Source of the DNA: Candidatus Nomurabacteria bacterium
GTDB lineage: Bacteria > Patescibacteriota > Minisyncoccia > Phycocordibacterales > Phycocordibacteraceae
Assembly (NCBI GenBank): GCA_943353835.1
Contig: CALRBA010000003.1
Location: 1-61,730 of the forward strand
Reading direction: 5' to 3'
DNA length: 61,730 nucleotides
Part shown: positions 50,148 to 58,860 of the stretch, piece by piece
Layout: each line of letters opens with the position of its first letter
Position numbering within the stretch: the first letter of the stretch is position 1
Notes under the pieces: model-generated
What the model saw: only the letters and a program-made list of their open reading frames with translations
What the model was told of the DNA's origin: nothing
Database searches by the model: none
Translations under genes and position numbers: made by a program

Positions 50148-50582
50148 ATGGGTAAAAAACGCATCATCAAGAAGAGTGGCAGAGGCATGGACGCAGGGCG
50201 TAAGGAACGCGCAATGTCTAAAGTGACTAAGCGTCATCTGGATAAAGGAATTCTCCACATTGAGGCGACATTCAATAATACGAAGGCTATTCTCACCGAC
50301 GAAAAGGGTAATGCTGTCGTCTCCTCCAGCGCGGGAGCACTCGGCTTCTCCGGCGCAAGGAAGTCTACGCCATACGCGGCAGCAAAGGTCGGTGAATTTC
50401 TCGGTGAGAAGGGAATGATGATAGGCCTGAAAGAGGCTACTGTCATCATTAGGGGAGTTGGCGCTGGTCGCGAGTCCGTCCTGCGGGCATTCTCTGGCAA
50501 GGGAGTGCAGATAAAGTCCATCAAGGACGTAACACCGGTCCCGCACAACGGGCCGAGACCGCCGAAGCCTCGTCGCGTATAG
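50148..50582 (+). CDS. rpsK: Ribosomal protein S11
   Basis: A 144-residue platform protein: GILHIEATFNNTKAILTDEKGNAVVSSSAGALGF, KSTPYAAA and GVGAGRESVLRAF; terminal VTPVPHNGPRPPKPRRV. The N-terminus has a basic extension (GKKRIIKKSGRG) before the core. Confidence 0.97.
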   Translation: MGKKRIIKKSGRGMDAGRKERAMSKVTKRHLDKGILHIEATFNNTKAILTDEKGNAVVSSSAGALGFSGARKSTPYAAAKVGEFLGEKGMMIGLKEATVIIRGVGAGRESVLRAFSGKGVQIKSIKDVTPVPHNGPRPPKPRRV

Positions 50583-50584
50583 TT

Positions 50585-50608
50585 ATGTTTAAACATTTAA
50601 ATATTTAA
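50585..50608 (+). other. Possible uORF before rpsD
   Basis: MFKHLNI followed by a stop, ending 2 nt before the rpsD ATG at 50611. It matches the start of the frame before rpsM (MFKYLKI). S4 often autoregulates its operon, so a leader role is possible but unproven. Confidence 0.3.
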
Positions 50609-50610
50609 AT

Positions 50611-51225
50611 ATGATCACCGGACCACGATATAAAATAGCAAAGCGCTTGGGCGCTACAGTATTTGAAAAAGCGCAGACCCAAAAGTTTGCGTTATCTGCC
50701 GACCGTTCCGCGAAGAATAAGAAGCGCAGTCGCGGTCGGACTAGTGAATACGGCAAGCAAATGCTGGAGAAACAGAAGGTGCGTATAACGTACGGGCTGC
50801 CTGAAAAACAGTTCCGTAATTACGTGCACAAATCACTCGCCGAGGTTCATAATGTCCAGCCAAGCGAACGTCTGCACGAGCTTCTTGAGATGCGTTTGGA
50901 CAACGTTGTCTGGCGCCTCGGTCTCTCCCCGACGCGTCGTGGAGCTCGGCAGATGGTCGCGCACGGCCATGTGACGGTGAACGGAAAGAAAAGCCGTGTC
51001 CCGTCGCAGGCGCTCAAGGTCGGTGAGACGATTGCTGTGCGCGAAGGGTCTAAGAAGCACGGTGTTCTCGTCGGGTTCAATGAGCGATTCATAGAGCGAC
51101 CGATGCCGTCGTGGCTCATCTGGGACCCGAAGAAAATGGAGGGCTCTATAAAAGAGCGTCCAACGAATGCTTCGGCGGACACTGCAGGCGACCTCGTCGC
51201 CGTACTCTCGTTCTATACGAGATAG
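50611..51225 (+). CDS. rpsD: Ribosomal protein S4
   Basis: A 204-residue 30S assembly protein. The N-terminal region lacks the zinc cysteines (KFALSADRSAKNKKRSRGRTSEYGKQMLEKQKVRITYGLPEKQFRNY). An S4 RNA-binding domain follows: RLHELLEMRLDNVVWRLGLSPTRRGARQMVAHGHVTVNGKK. The conserved terminal FYTR-like end is present. Confidence 0.97.
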   Translation: MITGPRYKIAKRLGATVFEKAQTQKFALSADRSAKNKKRSRGRTSEYGKQMLEKQKVRITYGLPEKQFRNYVHKSLAEVHNVQPSERLHELLEMRLDNVVWRLGLSPTRRGARQMVAHGHVTVNGKKSRVPSQALKVGETIAVREGSKKHGVLVGFNERFIERPMPSWLIWDPKKMEGSIKERPTNASADTAGDLVAVLSFYTR

Positions 51226-51273
51226 TCGGTTATATTATTTGGAGTATTAATCATTGGTAATTACGATTGCGTT

Positions 51274-52215
51274 ATGGAATACCACATCACACTACCGAGC
51301 AAGCCGCGTATTGTTTCTGAAGAAGGGCTACAGGGCGTTTATGAAATAGATTCACTTTATCCGGGATACGGTCACACGCTCGGCAATTCTCTGCGCCGTA
51401 TTATTCTATCCTCGCTACCTGGAGCGTCTGTTACGCAGGTCAAGATTGAAGGAGTTCCTCATGAATTCGCCACGATCGAAGGCTCTCGCGAAACGGTTAT
51501 GGAGATACTTCTGAATCTGAAGCGCGTACACTTCGTTCTCCACGGTGACGAGCCTCAGACTATTTCGCTCATCACTAAGGGTTCCGGTGAAGTTACGGCA
51601 AAAGATTTTAAACTACCGAGCCAAGTGGAAATAATGAATCCTGAACAGCACATCTGCGACCTCTCTGGCAAAGCGTTGCTGGAGCTGGAGGCAACTATTG
51701 AACGCGGATTGGGTTACGTCGCTCGCGAAGTTTTAACAAAAGACAAAGTAGATATCGGCACAATAGCACTTGATGCGACGTTCACGCCGATTCGTCGTGT
51801 GAATTATGAAGTAGAGAATATGCGCGTTGGCGACCGCACCGACTTCAATCGTCTGCGCATTCTTATTGAAACGAACGGCACTATATCCCCTCGCGAAGCG
51901 CTGGAGAAGTCTATTGAAACGATGATTCACCAGTTGAAGGCTGTTATCGGTTTCCAAGAATCTGAAACGCCATCCTCCGTCAAGGCTATGGAGGGCGACG
52001 CGCCATCTACGGGCGCGTCGAAGATTAAAGTGGCTGACTTAGATCTCACCCCACGTGTTACTTCCTCACTTGAAGAGGCAGGCATCAAGAGCGCAGCAGG
52101 GCTCACGAGGAAGACGGCAAGCACTCTTAAAGAACTTGACGGTATCGGCGAGAAGGCGATTGAAGAAATTTCTGTTGCGCTAGCCGGTCATGGACTGACA
52201 TTGAAGGCCGAGTAA
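51274..52215 (+). CDS. rpoA: RNA polymerase alpha subunit
   Basis: A 313-residue subunit that nucleates RNA polymerase assembly. Alpha-NTD: YPGYGHTLGNSLRRIILSSLPGASVTQVKIEGVPHEF. Alpha-CTD: VADLDLTPRVTSSLEEAGIKSAAGLTRKTASTLKELDGIGEKAIEEI, with helix-hairpin-helix. The linker between them contains a palindrome (51996-52020). Confidence 0.98.
   Translation: MEYHITLPSKPRIVSEEGLQGVYEIDSLYPGYGHTLGNSLRRIILSSLPGASVTQVKIEGVPHEFATIEGSRETVMEILLNLKRVHFVLHGDEPQTISLITKGSGEVTAKDFKLPSQVEIMNPEQHICDLSGKALLELEATIERGLGYVAREVLTKDKVDIGTIALDATFTPIRRVNYEVENMRVGDRTDFNRLRILIETNGTISPREALEKSIETMIHQLKAVIGFQESETPSSVKAMEGDAPSTGASKIKVADLDLTPRVTSSLEEAGIKSAAGLTRKTASTLKELDGIGEKAIEEISVALAGHGLTLKAE
51996..52020. repeat. Palindrome in the rpoA interdomain linker
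   Basis: CGACGCGCC/GGCGCGTCG arms around ATCTACG, encoding GDAPSTGAS between alpha-NTD and alpha-CTD, a region free to vary. Confidence 0.6.
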
Positions 52216-52220
52216 TCATT

Positions 52221-52574
52221 ATGGCGTACACAACAAAAGGTCAGACATTTCATCGAGAAGCCGGTCAGCGCCGAGCGCTCATTAAGTCGCTTGCGCGCTC
52301 GCTCGTCTTGGAAGAAAGAATCTCCACAACCGAGGCGAAGGCCAAGGCGCTCCGTCCCTTCGTAGAGCGCCTCGTCTCGTATGCTAAGACGAACACGCTC
52401 GCGTCTCGCCGGCTTGCAATAGAGAAACTCGGAGACAAGACGGCAGTGAAGAAGCTCTTCGGTTCTATCGGTCCTCGCTACGCGAAGCGAGCCGGCGGAT
52501 ACATTCGCGTAACCAAGCGTACAAAGCGCGGGAGCAACGATGCTCGTAAGCTTGCGTACATTTCATTCGTATAG
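52221..52574 (+). CDS. rplQ: Ribosomal protein L17
   Basis: A 117-residue 50S protein near the exit tunnel: HREAGQRRALIKSLARSLVLEERISTTEAKAKALRPFVERLVSYAK and terminal GYIRVTKRTKRGSNDARKLAYISFV. Starts 5 nt after rpoA. Confidence 0.97.
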   Translation: MAYTTKGQTFHREAGQRRALIKSLARSLVLEERISTTEAKAKALRPFVERLVSYAKTNTLASRRLAIEKLGDKTAVKKLFGSIGPRYAKRAGGYIRVTKRTKRGSNDARKLAYISFV

Positions 52575-52583
52575 TATTTATAC

Positions 52584-52961
52584 ATGAACATGACCACAAA
52601 CACGAAACCGGCTCCAACAACGCACATCATAGATGCGACTGACCGCACTCTCGGACGAGTAGCGAGCGAGGCAGCGCACGCGCTTCTCGGCAAGCGCTCC
52701 GTGCGCTTCAGTAAGAATCAGGCGATACCGGTCACTGTCACGGTAAACAACGCGAGCAAGCTTCATCTACCCAAGATCCGTACCGCGGGCAAGGTCTACA
52801 CACGCTACACCGGATATCCGGGAGGCTTCTACGAGATGACGATGGAAGAAATGATTATAAAAAAGGGAATTGCAGAAGTTGTAAAAAAGACAGTGGACGG
52901 TATGATTCCACGCAATAAACTCCGCAAGCCCCGGATGAAGAATTTGATAGTCAACGCATAA
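52584..52961 (+). CDS. rplM: Ribosomal protein L13
   Basis: A 125-residue 50S assembly protein: HIIDATDRTLGRVASEAAHALLGK, YTRYTGYPGGF and VDGMIPRNKLRKPRMKNL. Shorter at the C-terminus than the 142-residue E. coli protein. The start may be ATG 52590. Confidence 0.95.
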   Translation: MNMTTNTKPAPTTHIIDATDRTLGRVASEAAHALLGKRSVRFSKNQAIPVTVTVNNASKLHLPKIRTAGKVYTRYTGYPGGFYEMTMEEMIIKKGIAEVVKKTVDGMIPRNKLRKPRMKNLIVNA

Positions 52962-52965
52962 TAAT

Positions 52966-53361
52966 ATGGCAACACAATTTATCACCGCAGTCGGGCGCCG
53001 GAAGACCGCTATCGCGAGCGTGCGTATGTCGGTCGCGCCGACTTCAAGTCTCGTGGTGAACGGAAAAAGTCCGAAAGAATATTTCAAAACAGACCTGCGC
53101 GCGATCATCGCAGAAGAAGCTCTCGCTAAGGCGGAGAGCACCGACAACTACCGCGTCACCGCGCATGCGTCTGGTGGAGGTATCGCCGCACAGGCGGACG
53201 CAGTGCGCCACGCGATAGCTCGTGCACTGATTAAGGCAGAGCCGAAGACACGCACCGTCCTTAAGAAGGCGACCTTCCTCAAGCGCGACCCACGCGCTAA
53301 GGAACGCAAGAAGCCGGGCCTCGTCAAAGCCCGCAAAGCCAAGCAGTGGTCCAAGCGCTAG
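52966..53361 (+). CDS. rpsI: Ribosomal protein S9
   Basis: A 131-residue 30S protein reaching the P site: AVGRRKTAIASVRM, VTAHASGGGIAAQADAVRHAIARAL, FLKRDPRAKERKKPGLVKARKAKQWSKR (C-terminal tail ending in KR). It follows L13, the usual pair. Confidence 0.97.
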   Translation: MATQFITAVGRRKTAIASVRMSVAPTSSLVVNGKSPKEYFKTDLRAIIAEEALAKAESTDNYRVTAHASGGGIAAQADAVRHAIARALIKAEPKTRTVLKKATFLKRDPRAKERKKPGLVKARKAKQWSKR

Positions 53362-53365
53362 TCAG

Positions 53366-53388
53366 TTACATAGGACAGTCCTATGTAA
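53366..53388. promoter_or_regulatory. Perfect dyad upstream of grpE-dnaK-dnaJ
   Basis: TTACATAGGAC-A-GTCCTATGTAA, 11-bp arms around one base, 4 nt after the rpsI stop and 24 nt upstream of the grpE -35 box. It is not CIRCE (TTAGCACTC-N9-GAGTGCTAA). The one-base centre and lack of a T-run favour a protein-binding operator over a terminator. Confidence 0.6.
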
Positions 53389-53412
53389 TACGAAATTTCA
53401 GACAAGAGAAAT

Positions 53413-53441
53413 TTGATTTAACGCGAAGTTTCGGGCATAAT
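53413..53441 (+). promoter_or_regulatory. grpE promoter
   Basis: TTGATT (53413-53418), 17 nt and CATAAT (53436-53441), 6 nt before the grpE ATG; a leaderless message is expected. Confidence 0.65.
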
Positions 53442-53447
53442 GGAAAA

Positions 53448-53993
53448 ATGCAAGAAGAAGATGATGCCGAGCAACGAGGTCCTGAGTCAGACGAGAGGAT
53501 AGAGATTGAGGACCCAGAAGGCGAAGAAAAGGCGGAGAATAAAATCGCAAAGATGCGTGATGATTTGAAGAGCTGTCGACAGGAAAGCCGGGAATATATG
53601 GACGGATGGCAGAGAGCCAAGGCCGACTATGTAAACTTGCTTAAGAGAATTGAAACTGGAGCTAAAGCATCGGAGTTAAAAGGGAGAGTGGAGGCAGTAG
53701 AGACACTTCTGCCAGCCTTTGACGCTCTGGAGCGTGCTAAAGGGCATGGAGATGTCCCAGAAGGGTTCATGGGAATCGCCAAGCAGTTGGAAATGGCGTT
53801 CGCAGGTCTTGGACTTGAAGAAATTGGAAAAGTTGGAGAGAAGTTTAATCCGTCACTTCACGAGGCGTTGGGGCAGGACAAGGTTGAATCGGTAGAAGAA
53901 GATGATACAATTACGATAATACTCGAGAAGGGATGGCGAGTTGGTGACAGTATTATTCGTCCTGCTAAGGTGCGTGTCGGACATTTTAATTAA
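53448..53993 (+). CDS. grpE: Nucleotide exchange factor GrpE
   Basis: A 181-residue DnaK partner that exchanges ADP for ATP. Acidic N-terminus ([26 protein letters not shown]), long helix with coiled-coil character ([16 protein letters not shown]...[15 protein letters not shown]), then the beta domain: [10 protein letters not shown] and [21 protein letters not shown]. The start at 53448 is set by the promoter; the frame extends upstream into rpsI. First gene of the chaperone group. Confidence 0.96.
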   Translation: MQEEDDAEQRGPESDERIEIEDPEGEEKAENKIAKMRDDLKSCRQESREYMDGWQRAKADYVNLLKRIETGAKASELKGRVEAVETLLPAFDALERAKGHGDVPEGFMGIAKQLEMAFAGLGLEEIGKVGEKFNPSLHEALGQDKVESVEEDDTITIILEKGWRVGDSIIRPAKVRVGHFN

Positions 53994-54007
53994 TCTATTT
54001 ATTACAT

Positions 54008-55903
54008 ATGGCAAAAATACTTGGTATTGATTTGGGCACGACTAATTCGGCAATTGCTATCGTTGAGGGAGGTGAACCGCGTGTTCTGGAGAACGCCGAG
54101 GGCGCACGCACAACGCCCTCAATAGTAGCGATAGGGAAGAACGGCGAGCGTATCGTCGGCACGCTCGCGAAGCGCCAGTCCATCACCAATCCACTCAATA
54201 CCATTTTCCCAATCAAACGCTTTATCGGCCACACATTTGACGAGCCGGAGGTGCAGAAAGATAAGGCCGTTGTGCCGTTTGAAATGCGCAAGGGCGACAC
54301 AGGTGGTGTGGAGGTGAAGATGACAGAGAAGTGGTACCGTTCTGAAGAAATCTCGGCGATGATATTGGGCAAGTTGAAGGCTGACGCCGAAGCTAAGTTG
54401 GGCGAGAAGATTACACAGGCGGTCATTACAGTTCCAGCATACTTCAACGACGACCAGCGGAGCGCGACCAAGGCTGCGGGGCAGATCGCCGGTCTTGAAG
54501 TGCTACGCATTATCAACGAACCGACAGCAGCGGCACTCGCCTATGGATTTAATAAAAAGAAAGACGAGAAGATAGCGGTCTTTGACTTTGGCGGCGGAAC
54601 ATTTGATATTTCAGTGCTTGAAGTTGGTGGGGATGTGATAGAGGTTAAGAGTACCGATGGCGACGCGCACTTGGGAGGCAAGGATATTGACCAGAAGATT
54701 ATTAATTGGCTTGCGGATGAATTTAAAAAAGAGAGCGGAATAGATGTTCGTACAGACGCTCTCGCGCGTCAGCGTTTGGACGAGGCTGCAGAAAAAGCAA
54801 AGATAGAACTCAGTAGCGCCATGGAAACTGAAATCAATATCCCGTTCTTGACGTCCGATGCTTCTGGCCCTCGCCACCTGCTGATTAAGATGACGCGAGC
54901 GAAGCTTGAAGACCTCGCTGGAGAATTTATCCAGAGAGCGATGGACATCACCAAGCGTGCCATGGAAGCATCTCCATTCAAGGTTAACGATATAAATGAG
55001 GTGATTTTAGTAGGCGGGCAGACGCGTATGCCGAAGATGCAGACAGAGGTAGAGAAATTCTTCGGTAAAAAACCGAACATGACGGTGAACCCTGACGAAG
55101 TCGTCGCCATTGGCGCAGCGATTCAGGCAGGCATTCTCCAAGGCGACGTGAAGGACATTCTTCTTGTGGACGTCATTCCACTTTCACTCGCCATAGAGAC
55201 GATGGGTGGTGTAGCAACAAAACTTGTTGAGAGAAATACGGCGATTCCAACAAGTCGCTCACAGACATTCTCAACTGCGGCAGATAATCAGGCATCTGTA
55301 GAAATTCATATCACACAAGGCGAACGTGCGATGAGCGCCGACAATAAGTCATTGGGCAAGTTTATGCTGGATGGCATTCCGCCGTCTCCGCGAGGTATGC
55401 CTCAGGTAGAAGTGAAGTTTGACATTGATGCTTCCGGAATCCTCACCGTCACCGCCAAGGAAAAGACAACCGGCAAAGAGCAGTCAATCAAAATTGCTGG
55501 TTCTACTGGTCTCTCTAAGGAGGATATCGCGAAGATGCAGGCAGATGCCGAAGCACACGCCGAAGACGATGAGAAGCGCAAGGAGCTCGTAGAAGCGAGG
55601 AACATCGCCGACCAAGCTGTGTATGCCGCCGAGAAGGCGATAAAGGAAAACGGTGAGAAAGCTGGGGCAGAAGTGGTAAAAGAGGTACAAGACAAGATTG
55701 ATGCGCTCAAAACCGCGCGGGCGAGCGAGGACTCTGCGCTCATCAAGACCGCGACCGAGACGCTCTCGTCCGCGCTTTCTAAAATAGGCGAAGTAATGGC
55801 AAAAGCGAGTGAGCAGACTCCGCCTCCCGCAGGCGAAGCCGGAGGTCCCGAGTCTGGTGAAGGGACTCCAGCCACCGACGCAGAATTTAAAGAAAAACCG
55901 TAA
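54008..55903 (+). CDS. dnaK: Chaperone DnaK (Hsp70)
   Basis: A 631-residue ATP-driven chaperone. [19 protein letters not shown] (phosphate 1), [17 protein letters not shown] (phosphate 2), [14 protein letters not shown] (adenosine) and linker [19 protein letters not shown]. The substrate domain and helical lid end in a Gly/Pro-rich tail ([17 protein letters not shown]). dnaJ follows 6 nt later. Confidence 0.98.
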   Translation: MAKILGIDLGTTNSAIAIVEGGEPRVLENAEGARTTPSIVAIGKNGERIVGTLAKRQSITNPLNTIFPIKRFIGHTFDEPEVQKDKAVVPFEMRKGDTGGVEVKMTEKWYRSEEISAMILGKLKADAEAKLGEKITQAVITVPAYFNDDQRSATKAAGQIAGLEVLRIINEPTAAALAYGFNKKKDEKIAVFDFGGGTFDISVLEVGGDVIEVKSTDGDAHLGGKDIDQKIINWLADEFKKESGIDVRTDALARQRLDEAAEKAKIELSSAMETEINIPFLTSDASGPRHLLIKMTRAKLEDLAGEFIQRAMDITKRAMEASPFKVNDINEVILVGGQTRMPKMQTEVEKFFGKKPNMTVNPDEVVAIGAAIQAGILQGDVKDILLVDVIPLSLAIETMGGVATKLVERNTAIPTSRSQTFSTAADNQASVEIHITQGERAMSADNKSLGKFMLDGIPPSPRGMPQVEVKFDIDASGILTVTAKEKTTGKEQSIKIAGSTGLSKEDIAKMQADAEAHAEDDEKRKELVEARNIADQAVYAAEKAIKENGEKAGAEVVKEVQDKIDALKTARASEDSALIKTATETLSSALSKIGEVMAKASEQTPPPAGEAGGPESGEGTPATDAEFKEKP

Positions 55904-55909
55904 TCCAAA

Positions 55910-57052
55910 ATGGCTACGACAAAAGACTATTACAACGTGCTGGGAGTGGATAAGAAGGCGACGCCGGACGACATCAAGATGGCGTTCCGGAAGCTCGCGC
56001 ATAAATACCATCCCGATAAAGGCGGTACCGACGAGGCGAAGTTTAAGGAAATTACCGAGGCATATTCAGTGTTGAGCGACGATAAAAAGCGTCGTGAATA
56101 CGATACGTATGGGCAGGCATTCGCCGGTTCGACGGGCTCACGGCAAGCCGGCGGTGGTCACGGTCAGTCGGAGGACACACAAGGGAATCCGTTCGGCGGA
56201 TTTGACTTCAGCGGCTTTCAACAGGGCTTTGGAGACGGCGGGGTGGAATTCGATTTCGGCGATATATTTGGTGACATATTTTCTGGCCGTGGCGGTTCAC
56301 CCCGAGCGCATCCGAGGGGCCGCGACATCTCTATTGATTTGGAAATCTCTTTTAAGGATGCAGTGTTTGGCACAACGCGAAATGTGTTAATCGCCAAAGT
56401 TTCTAAATGCAATTTCTGTCACGGCTCGGGGGCGAAGGCTGGGACCGAGCTGGAGAAATGCACCATCTGTAACGGTAGCGGTAGCGTACGTGAAGCGCGC
56501 AACTCTATCCTCGGGCAATTTACCAGTGTGCGCGCCTGTACTGTCTGTGATGGCATCGGTAAAATCCCTAAGGAGAAGTGTCCGGAGTGCAAGGGTCATG
56601 GCACTCTGCGCAGACAAGAAGAAATTAAAATCAACATCCCATCCGGCATAGACAATGGCGAGATGATTCGCATGACGGGGCAGGGCGAGGCGATTAAGAC
56701 CGGCGTGGCTGGCGACCTCTATGTAAAAGTGCATGTGAAGTCGCATGCAGTTTTCCGTCGCGAGAATGCGAATCTTATTATGCATCTACCAGTGAAGCTT
56801 ACCGACTCGCTTCTCGGAACGACTGTTTCTATAGAGACTCTTGAAGGAAAGACACTTGAAGTAAAAATCCCACCGATGAAGCGCGCAGAGGAATTACTGC
56901 GCGTGCGCGGTAATGGCATCCCCGTCGGCGGTGGCTTGTCCAGAGCGGAGTCGAGGGGCGACCTCATCATCCGCTTGGAGGTAGCTCTTCCACACAAGCT
57001 CTCTGGTAAGGCAAAAAAGTTTATTGAAGACCTAAAGTCAGAAGGTCTTTAG
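55910..57052 (+). CDS. dnaJ: Chaperone DnaJ (Hsp40)
   Basis: A 380-residue type I J-protein. J-domain with [18 protein letters not shown] (HPD triad), Gly/Phe region ([17 protein letters not shown]), four zinc repeats ([32 protein letters not shown]) and C-terminal beta-domains. It stimulates the DnaK ATPase. Confidence 0.98.
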   Translation: MATTKDYYNVLGVDKKATPDDIKMAFRKLAHKYHPDKGGTDEAKFKEITEAYSVLSDDKKRREYDTYGQAFAGSTGSRQAGGGHGQSEDTQGNPFGGFDFSGFQQGFGDGGVEFDFGDIFGDIFSGRGGSPRAHPRGRDISIDLEISFKDAVFGTTRNVLIAKVSKCNFCHGSGAKAGTELEKCTICNGSGSVREARNSILGQFTSVRACTVCDGIGKIPKEKCPECKGHGTLRRQEEIKINIPSGIDNGEMIRMTGQGEAIKTGVAGDLYVKVHVKSHAVFRRENANLIMHLPVKLTDSLLGTTVSIETLEGKTLEVKIPPMKRAEELLRVRGNGIPVGGGLSRAESRGDLIIRLEVALPHKLSGKAKKFIEDLKSEGL

Positions 57053-57069
57053 CACGCTATACTTAAAGA

Positions 57070-57591
57070 ATGACCGCAACCGATGGATTAGCGAAGGTAA
57101 ATGAGCTAGCGACGAATTACGCATTTACAGCTTGGAATAGCGTGAGTGACTTTCTAATTATTATAATTTTGTTCAGCATACTGTTTCTCTTCGCGTGGTA
57201 TGTGGGGCGCGCCACACTCGTTTCTGTTCTAATTGCGTTCTACGCCAGCTTTGCAATCTACAAAGTGTTTCCGTATATGTCATACTTGCCCACAGCGCCG
57301 GCGCTCACAGCACTTCTTGCACATGTCGGCCTCTATGCGGCTCTGACGCTCGCGTTCTATATCATCCTGCGGCGCGTCGTCGTCTCCGACTTTCTCTATG
57401 TCGGCATATTCGGTACAATCATACTTTCATTTCTTGGCGCGACATTTATAATCGCTCTCGCATATCATGTTTTCCCCGTTGCAGAGGTCTACCGTTTTAC
57501 TCCGGCCATTGACCTACTGTTCGCGGCAAAAACGTATTTCTTTTGGTGGTTCACCGCTCCCGCCATTGGTCTCTTTTTTCTCGCGCGGTAA
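57070..57591 (+). CDS. Polytopic membrane protein, unknown
   Basis: A 173-residue protein with five hydrophobic helices (SDFLIIIILFSILFLFAWYVG, LLAHVGLYAALTLAFYIIL, FLYVGIFGTIILSFLGATFII and others). The arrangement is loosely CvpA-like, but no conserved motif can be named. TATACT is 6 nt before the ATG. Confidence 0.75.
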   Translation: MTATDGLAKVNELATNYAFTAWNSVSDFLIIIILFSILFLFAWYVGRATLVSVLIAFYASFAIYKVFPYMSYLPTAPALTALLAHVGLYAALTLAFYIILRRVVVSDFLYVGIFGTIILSFLGATFIIALAYHVFPVAEVYRFTPAIDLLFAAKTYFFWWFTAPAIGLFFLAR

Positions 57592-57606
57592 TGCTATATT
57601 TTATCA

Positions 57607-58860
57607 ATGACCCTGTCTGAAGAACTTAAAGCGCGCGGACTTATTGAGCACTCTTCTGCTCCGGTAGACCAGATTCTCTCTACCCCGCGGACGGTGTACT
57701 TAGGCATTGACCCGACCGCCGATTCTATGCAAGTGGGGAATCTCGCCGTCGTACTCCTTATGAAGCGTCTCGGAAACGCGGGCAACAAGCTTATCTTCCT
57801 CGTCGGCGGAGGCACCGGAATGATAGGGGACCCCAAGGAAGTCGGAGAGAGACCGATGCTTGATGAAAAAACCGTTGCACATAATACGCGTGCTCTGAAG
57901 TCTCAACTGAAAAAAATCCTCGGTAGCACATCTTTCAAAATGGTAGACAACGCCGATTGGCTCATGAGCGCGAAGTTCGTTCCGTTTCTGCGCGATGTAG
58001 GTAAGTACTTCACTGTGAATGATTTAATAAAGCGCGATGTCATCAAACGCCGTCTTGATAATCCGGATGACAGCATTTCATATACAGAATTTTCATACGC
58101 GCTCCTACAAGGACTGGATTATCTGACACTGAATGAGAAGTATGGTGTTGACTTACAGATTGGAGGCTCAGACCAGTGGACTAATATTCTCTCCGGTGTT
58201 GATTTAATACATAAACGCATAGGAAAACAGGTGTACGCGCTCGGAATGCCTCTCGTTACGGACGCCTTCGGTAAGAAGTTCGGTAAGAGTGAGGGCAACG
58301 CCGTATGGCTTGAGGCTTCAAGGACTTCGCCGTTTCGGTTCTACCAGTTTTGGATAAACTTGCCGGATGCAAATATTGAGAATTATCTGAAGGTCTACAC
58401 ATTTCTTCCGTTAATTGAAATTGAAGCCCTTATGGAACTGCACCTACGAAATCCCGGCGAGCGACAAGCGCAGGAGACGCTCGCTAGGCTTGTGACAGAG
58501 ACAGTGCACGGGCCGGCTGCCACAGCACAGTGCGCTGCCGCGAGCGACGCACTCTTCGGCGATACTCCGTTCAACGAGCTCTCACGCGAAGCACTCGCCG
58601 TGGCGCTCGCTGAAGCGCCTTCAGTCAAAATAGCAAGGCGAGGCCTTGCTGAAGGTTCCTTGCTCGCTGAAGCACTTGTCGCAGGAGGTCTCGCATCTTC
58701 AAAGAGCGACGCGCGCAGGCTTATAGAAGGGAAGGGCATCACGCTCTCCGGACAAACTATTTCAGATCCGGACCAGAAGGTGTATAACGGAGACTTGTCA
58801 AACGGCTATGCTCTCGTACGAAAAGGAAAACAAGGCGTCCTCGTCCTCGTTTTGAAATAA
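57607..58860 (+). CDS. tyrS: Tyrosyl-tRNA synthetase
   Basis: Class I synthetase, 417 residues. YLGIDPTADSMQVGNLAVVLLMKRL (HIGH-like region), DLQIGGSDQWTNILSG, GKKFGKSEGNAVWL (KMSKS-like KFGKS), and a C-terminal S4-type RNA-binding domain (SKSDARRLIEGKGITLSGQTI). TATATT is 6 nt before the ATG. Its cognate tRNA-Tyr gene lies 28 nt downstream. Contains the 21-nt repeat shared with dnaX. Confidence 0.97.
   Translation: MTLSEELKARGLIEHSSAPVDQILSTPRTVYLGIDPTADSMQVGNLAVVLLMKRLGNAGNKLIFLVGGGTGMIGDPKEVGERPMLDEKTVAHNTRALKSQLKKILGSTSFKMVDNADWLMSAKFVPFLRDVGKYFTVNDLIKRDVIKRRLDNPDDSISYTEFSYALLQGLDYLTLNEKYGVDLQIGGSDQWTNILSGVDLIHKRIGKQVYALGMPLVTDAFGKKFGKSEGNAVWLEASRTSPFRFYQFWINLPDANIENYLKVYTFLPLIEIEALMELHLRNPGERQAQETLARLVTETVHGPAATAQCAAASDALFGDTPFNELSREALAVALAEAPSVKIARRGLAEGSLLAEALVAGGLASSKSDARRLIEGKGITLSGQTISDPDQKVYNGDLSNGYALVRKGKQGVLVLVLK
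58634..58654. repeat. 21-nt repeat shared with dnaX (copy in tyrS)
   Basis: Same sequence as 7297-7317. Here the inverted repeat extends to AGCAAGGC-GAG-GCCTTGCT; it encodes ARRGLAE between the catalytic and S4 domains. Confidence 0.85.

Noticed and set aside
53366-53388. CIRCE (HrcA operator)
   Set aside because: The dyad has the wrong sequence and a 1-nt instead of 9-nt centre; no hrcA gene is present in the window.
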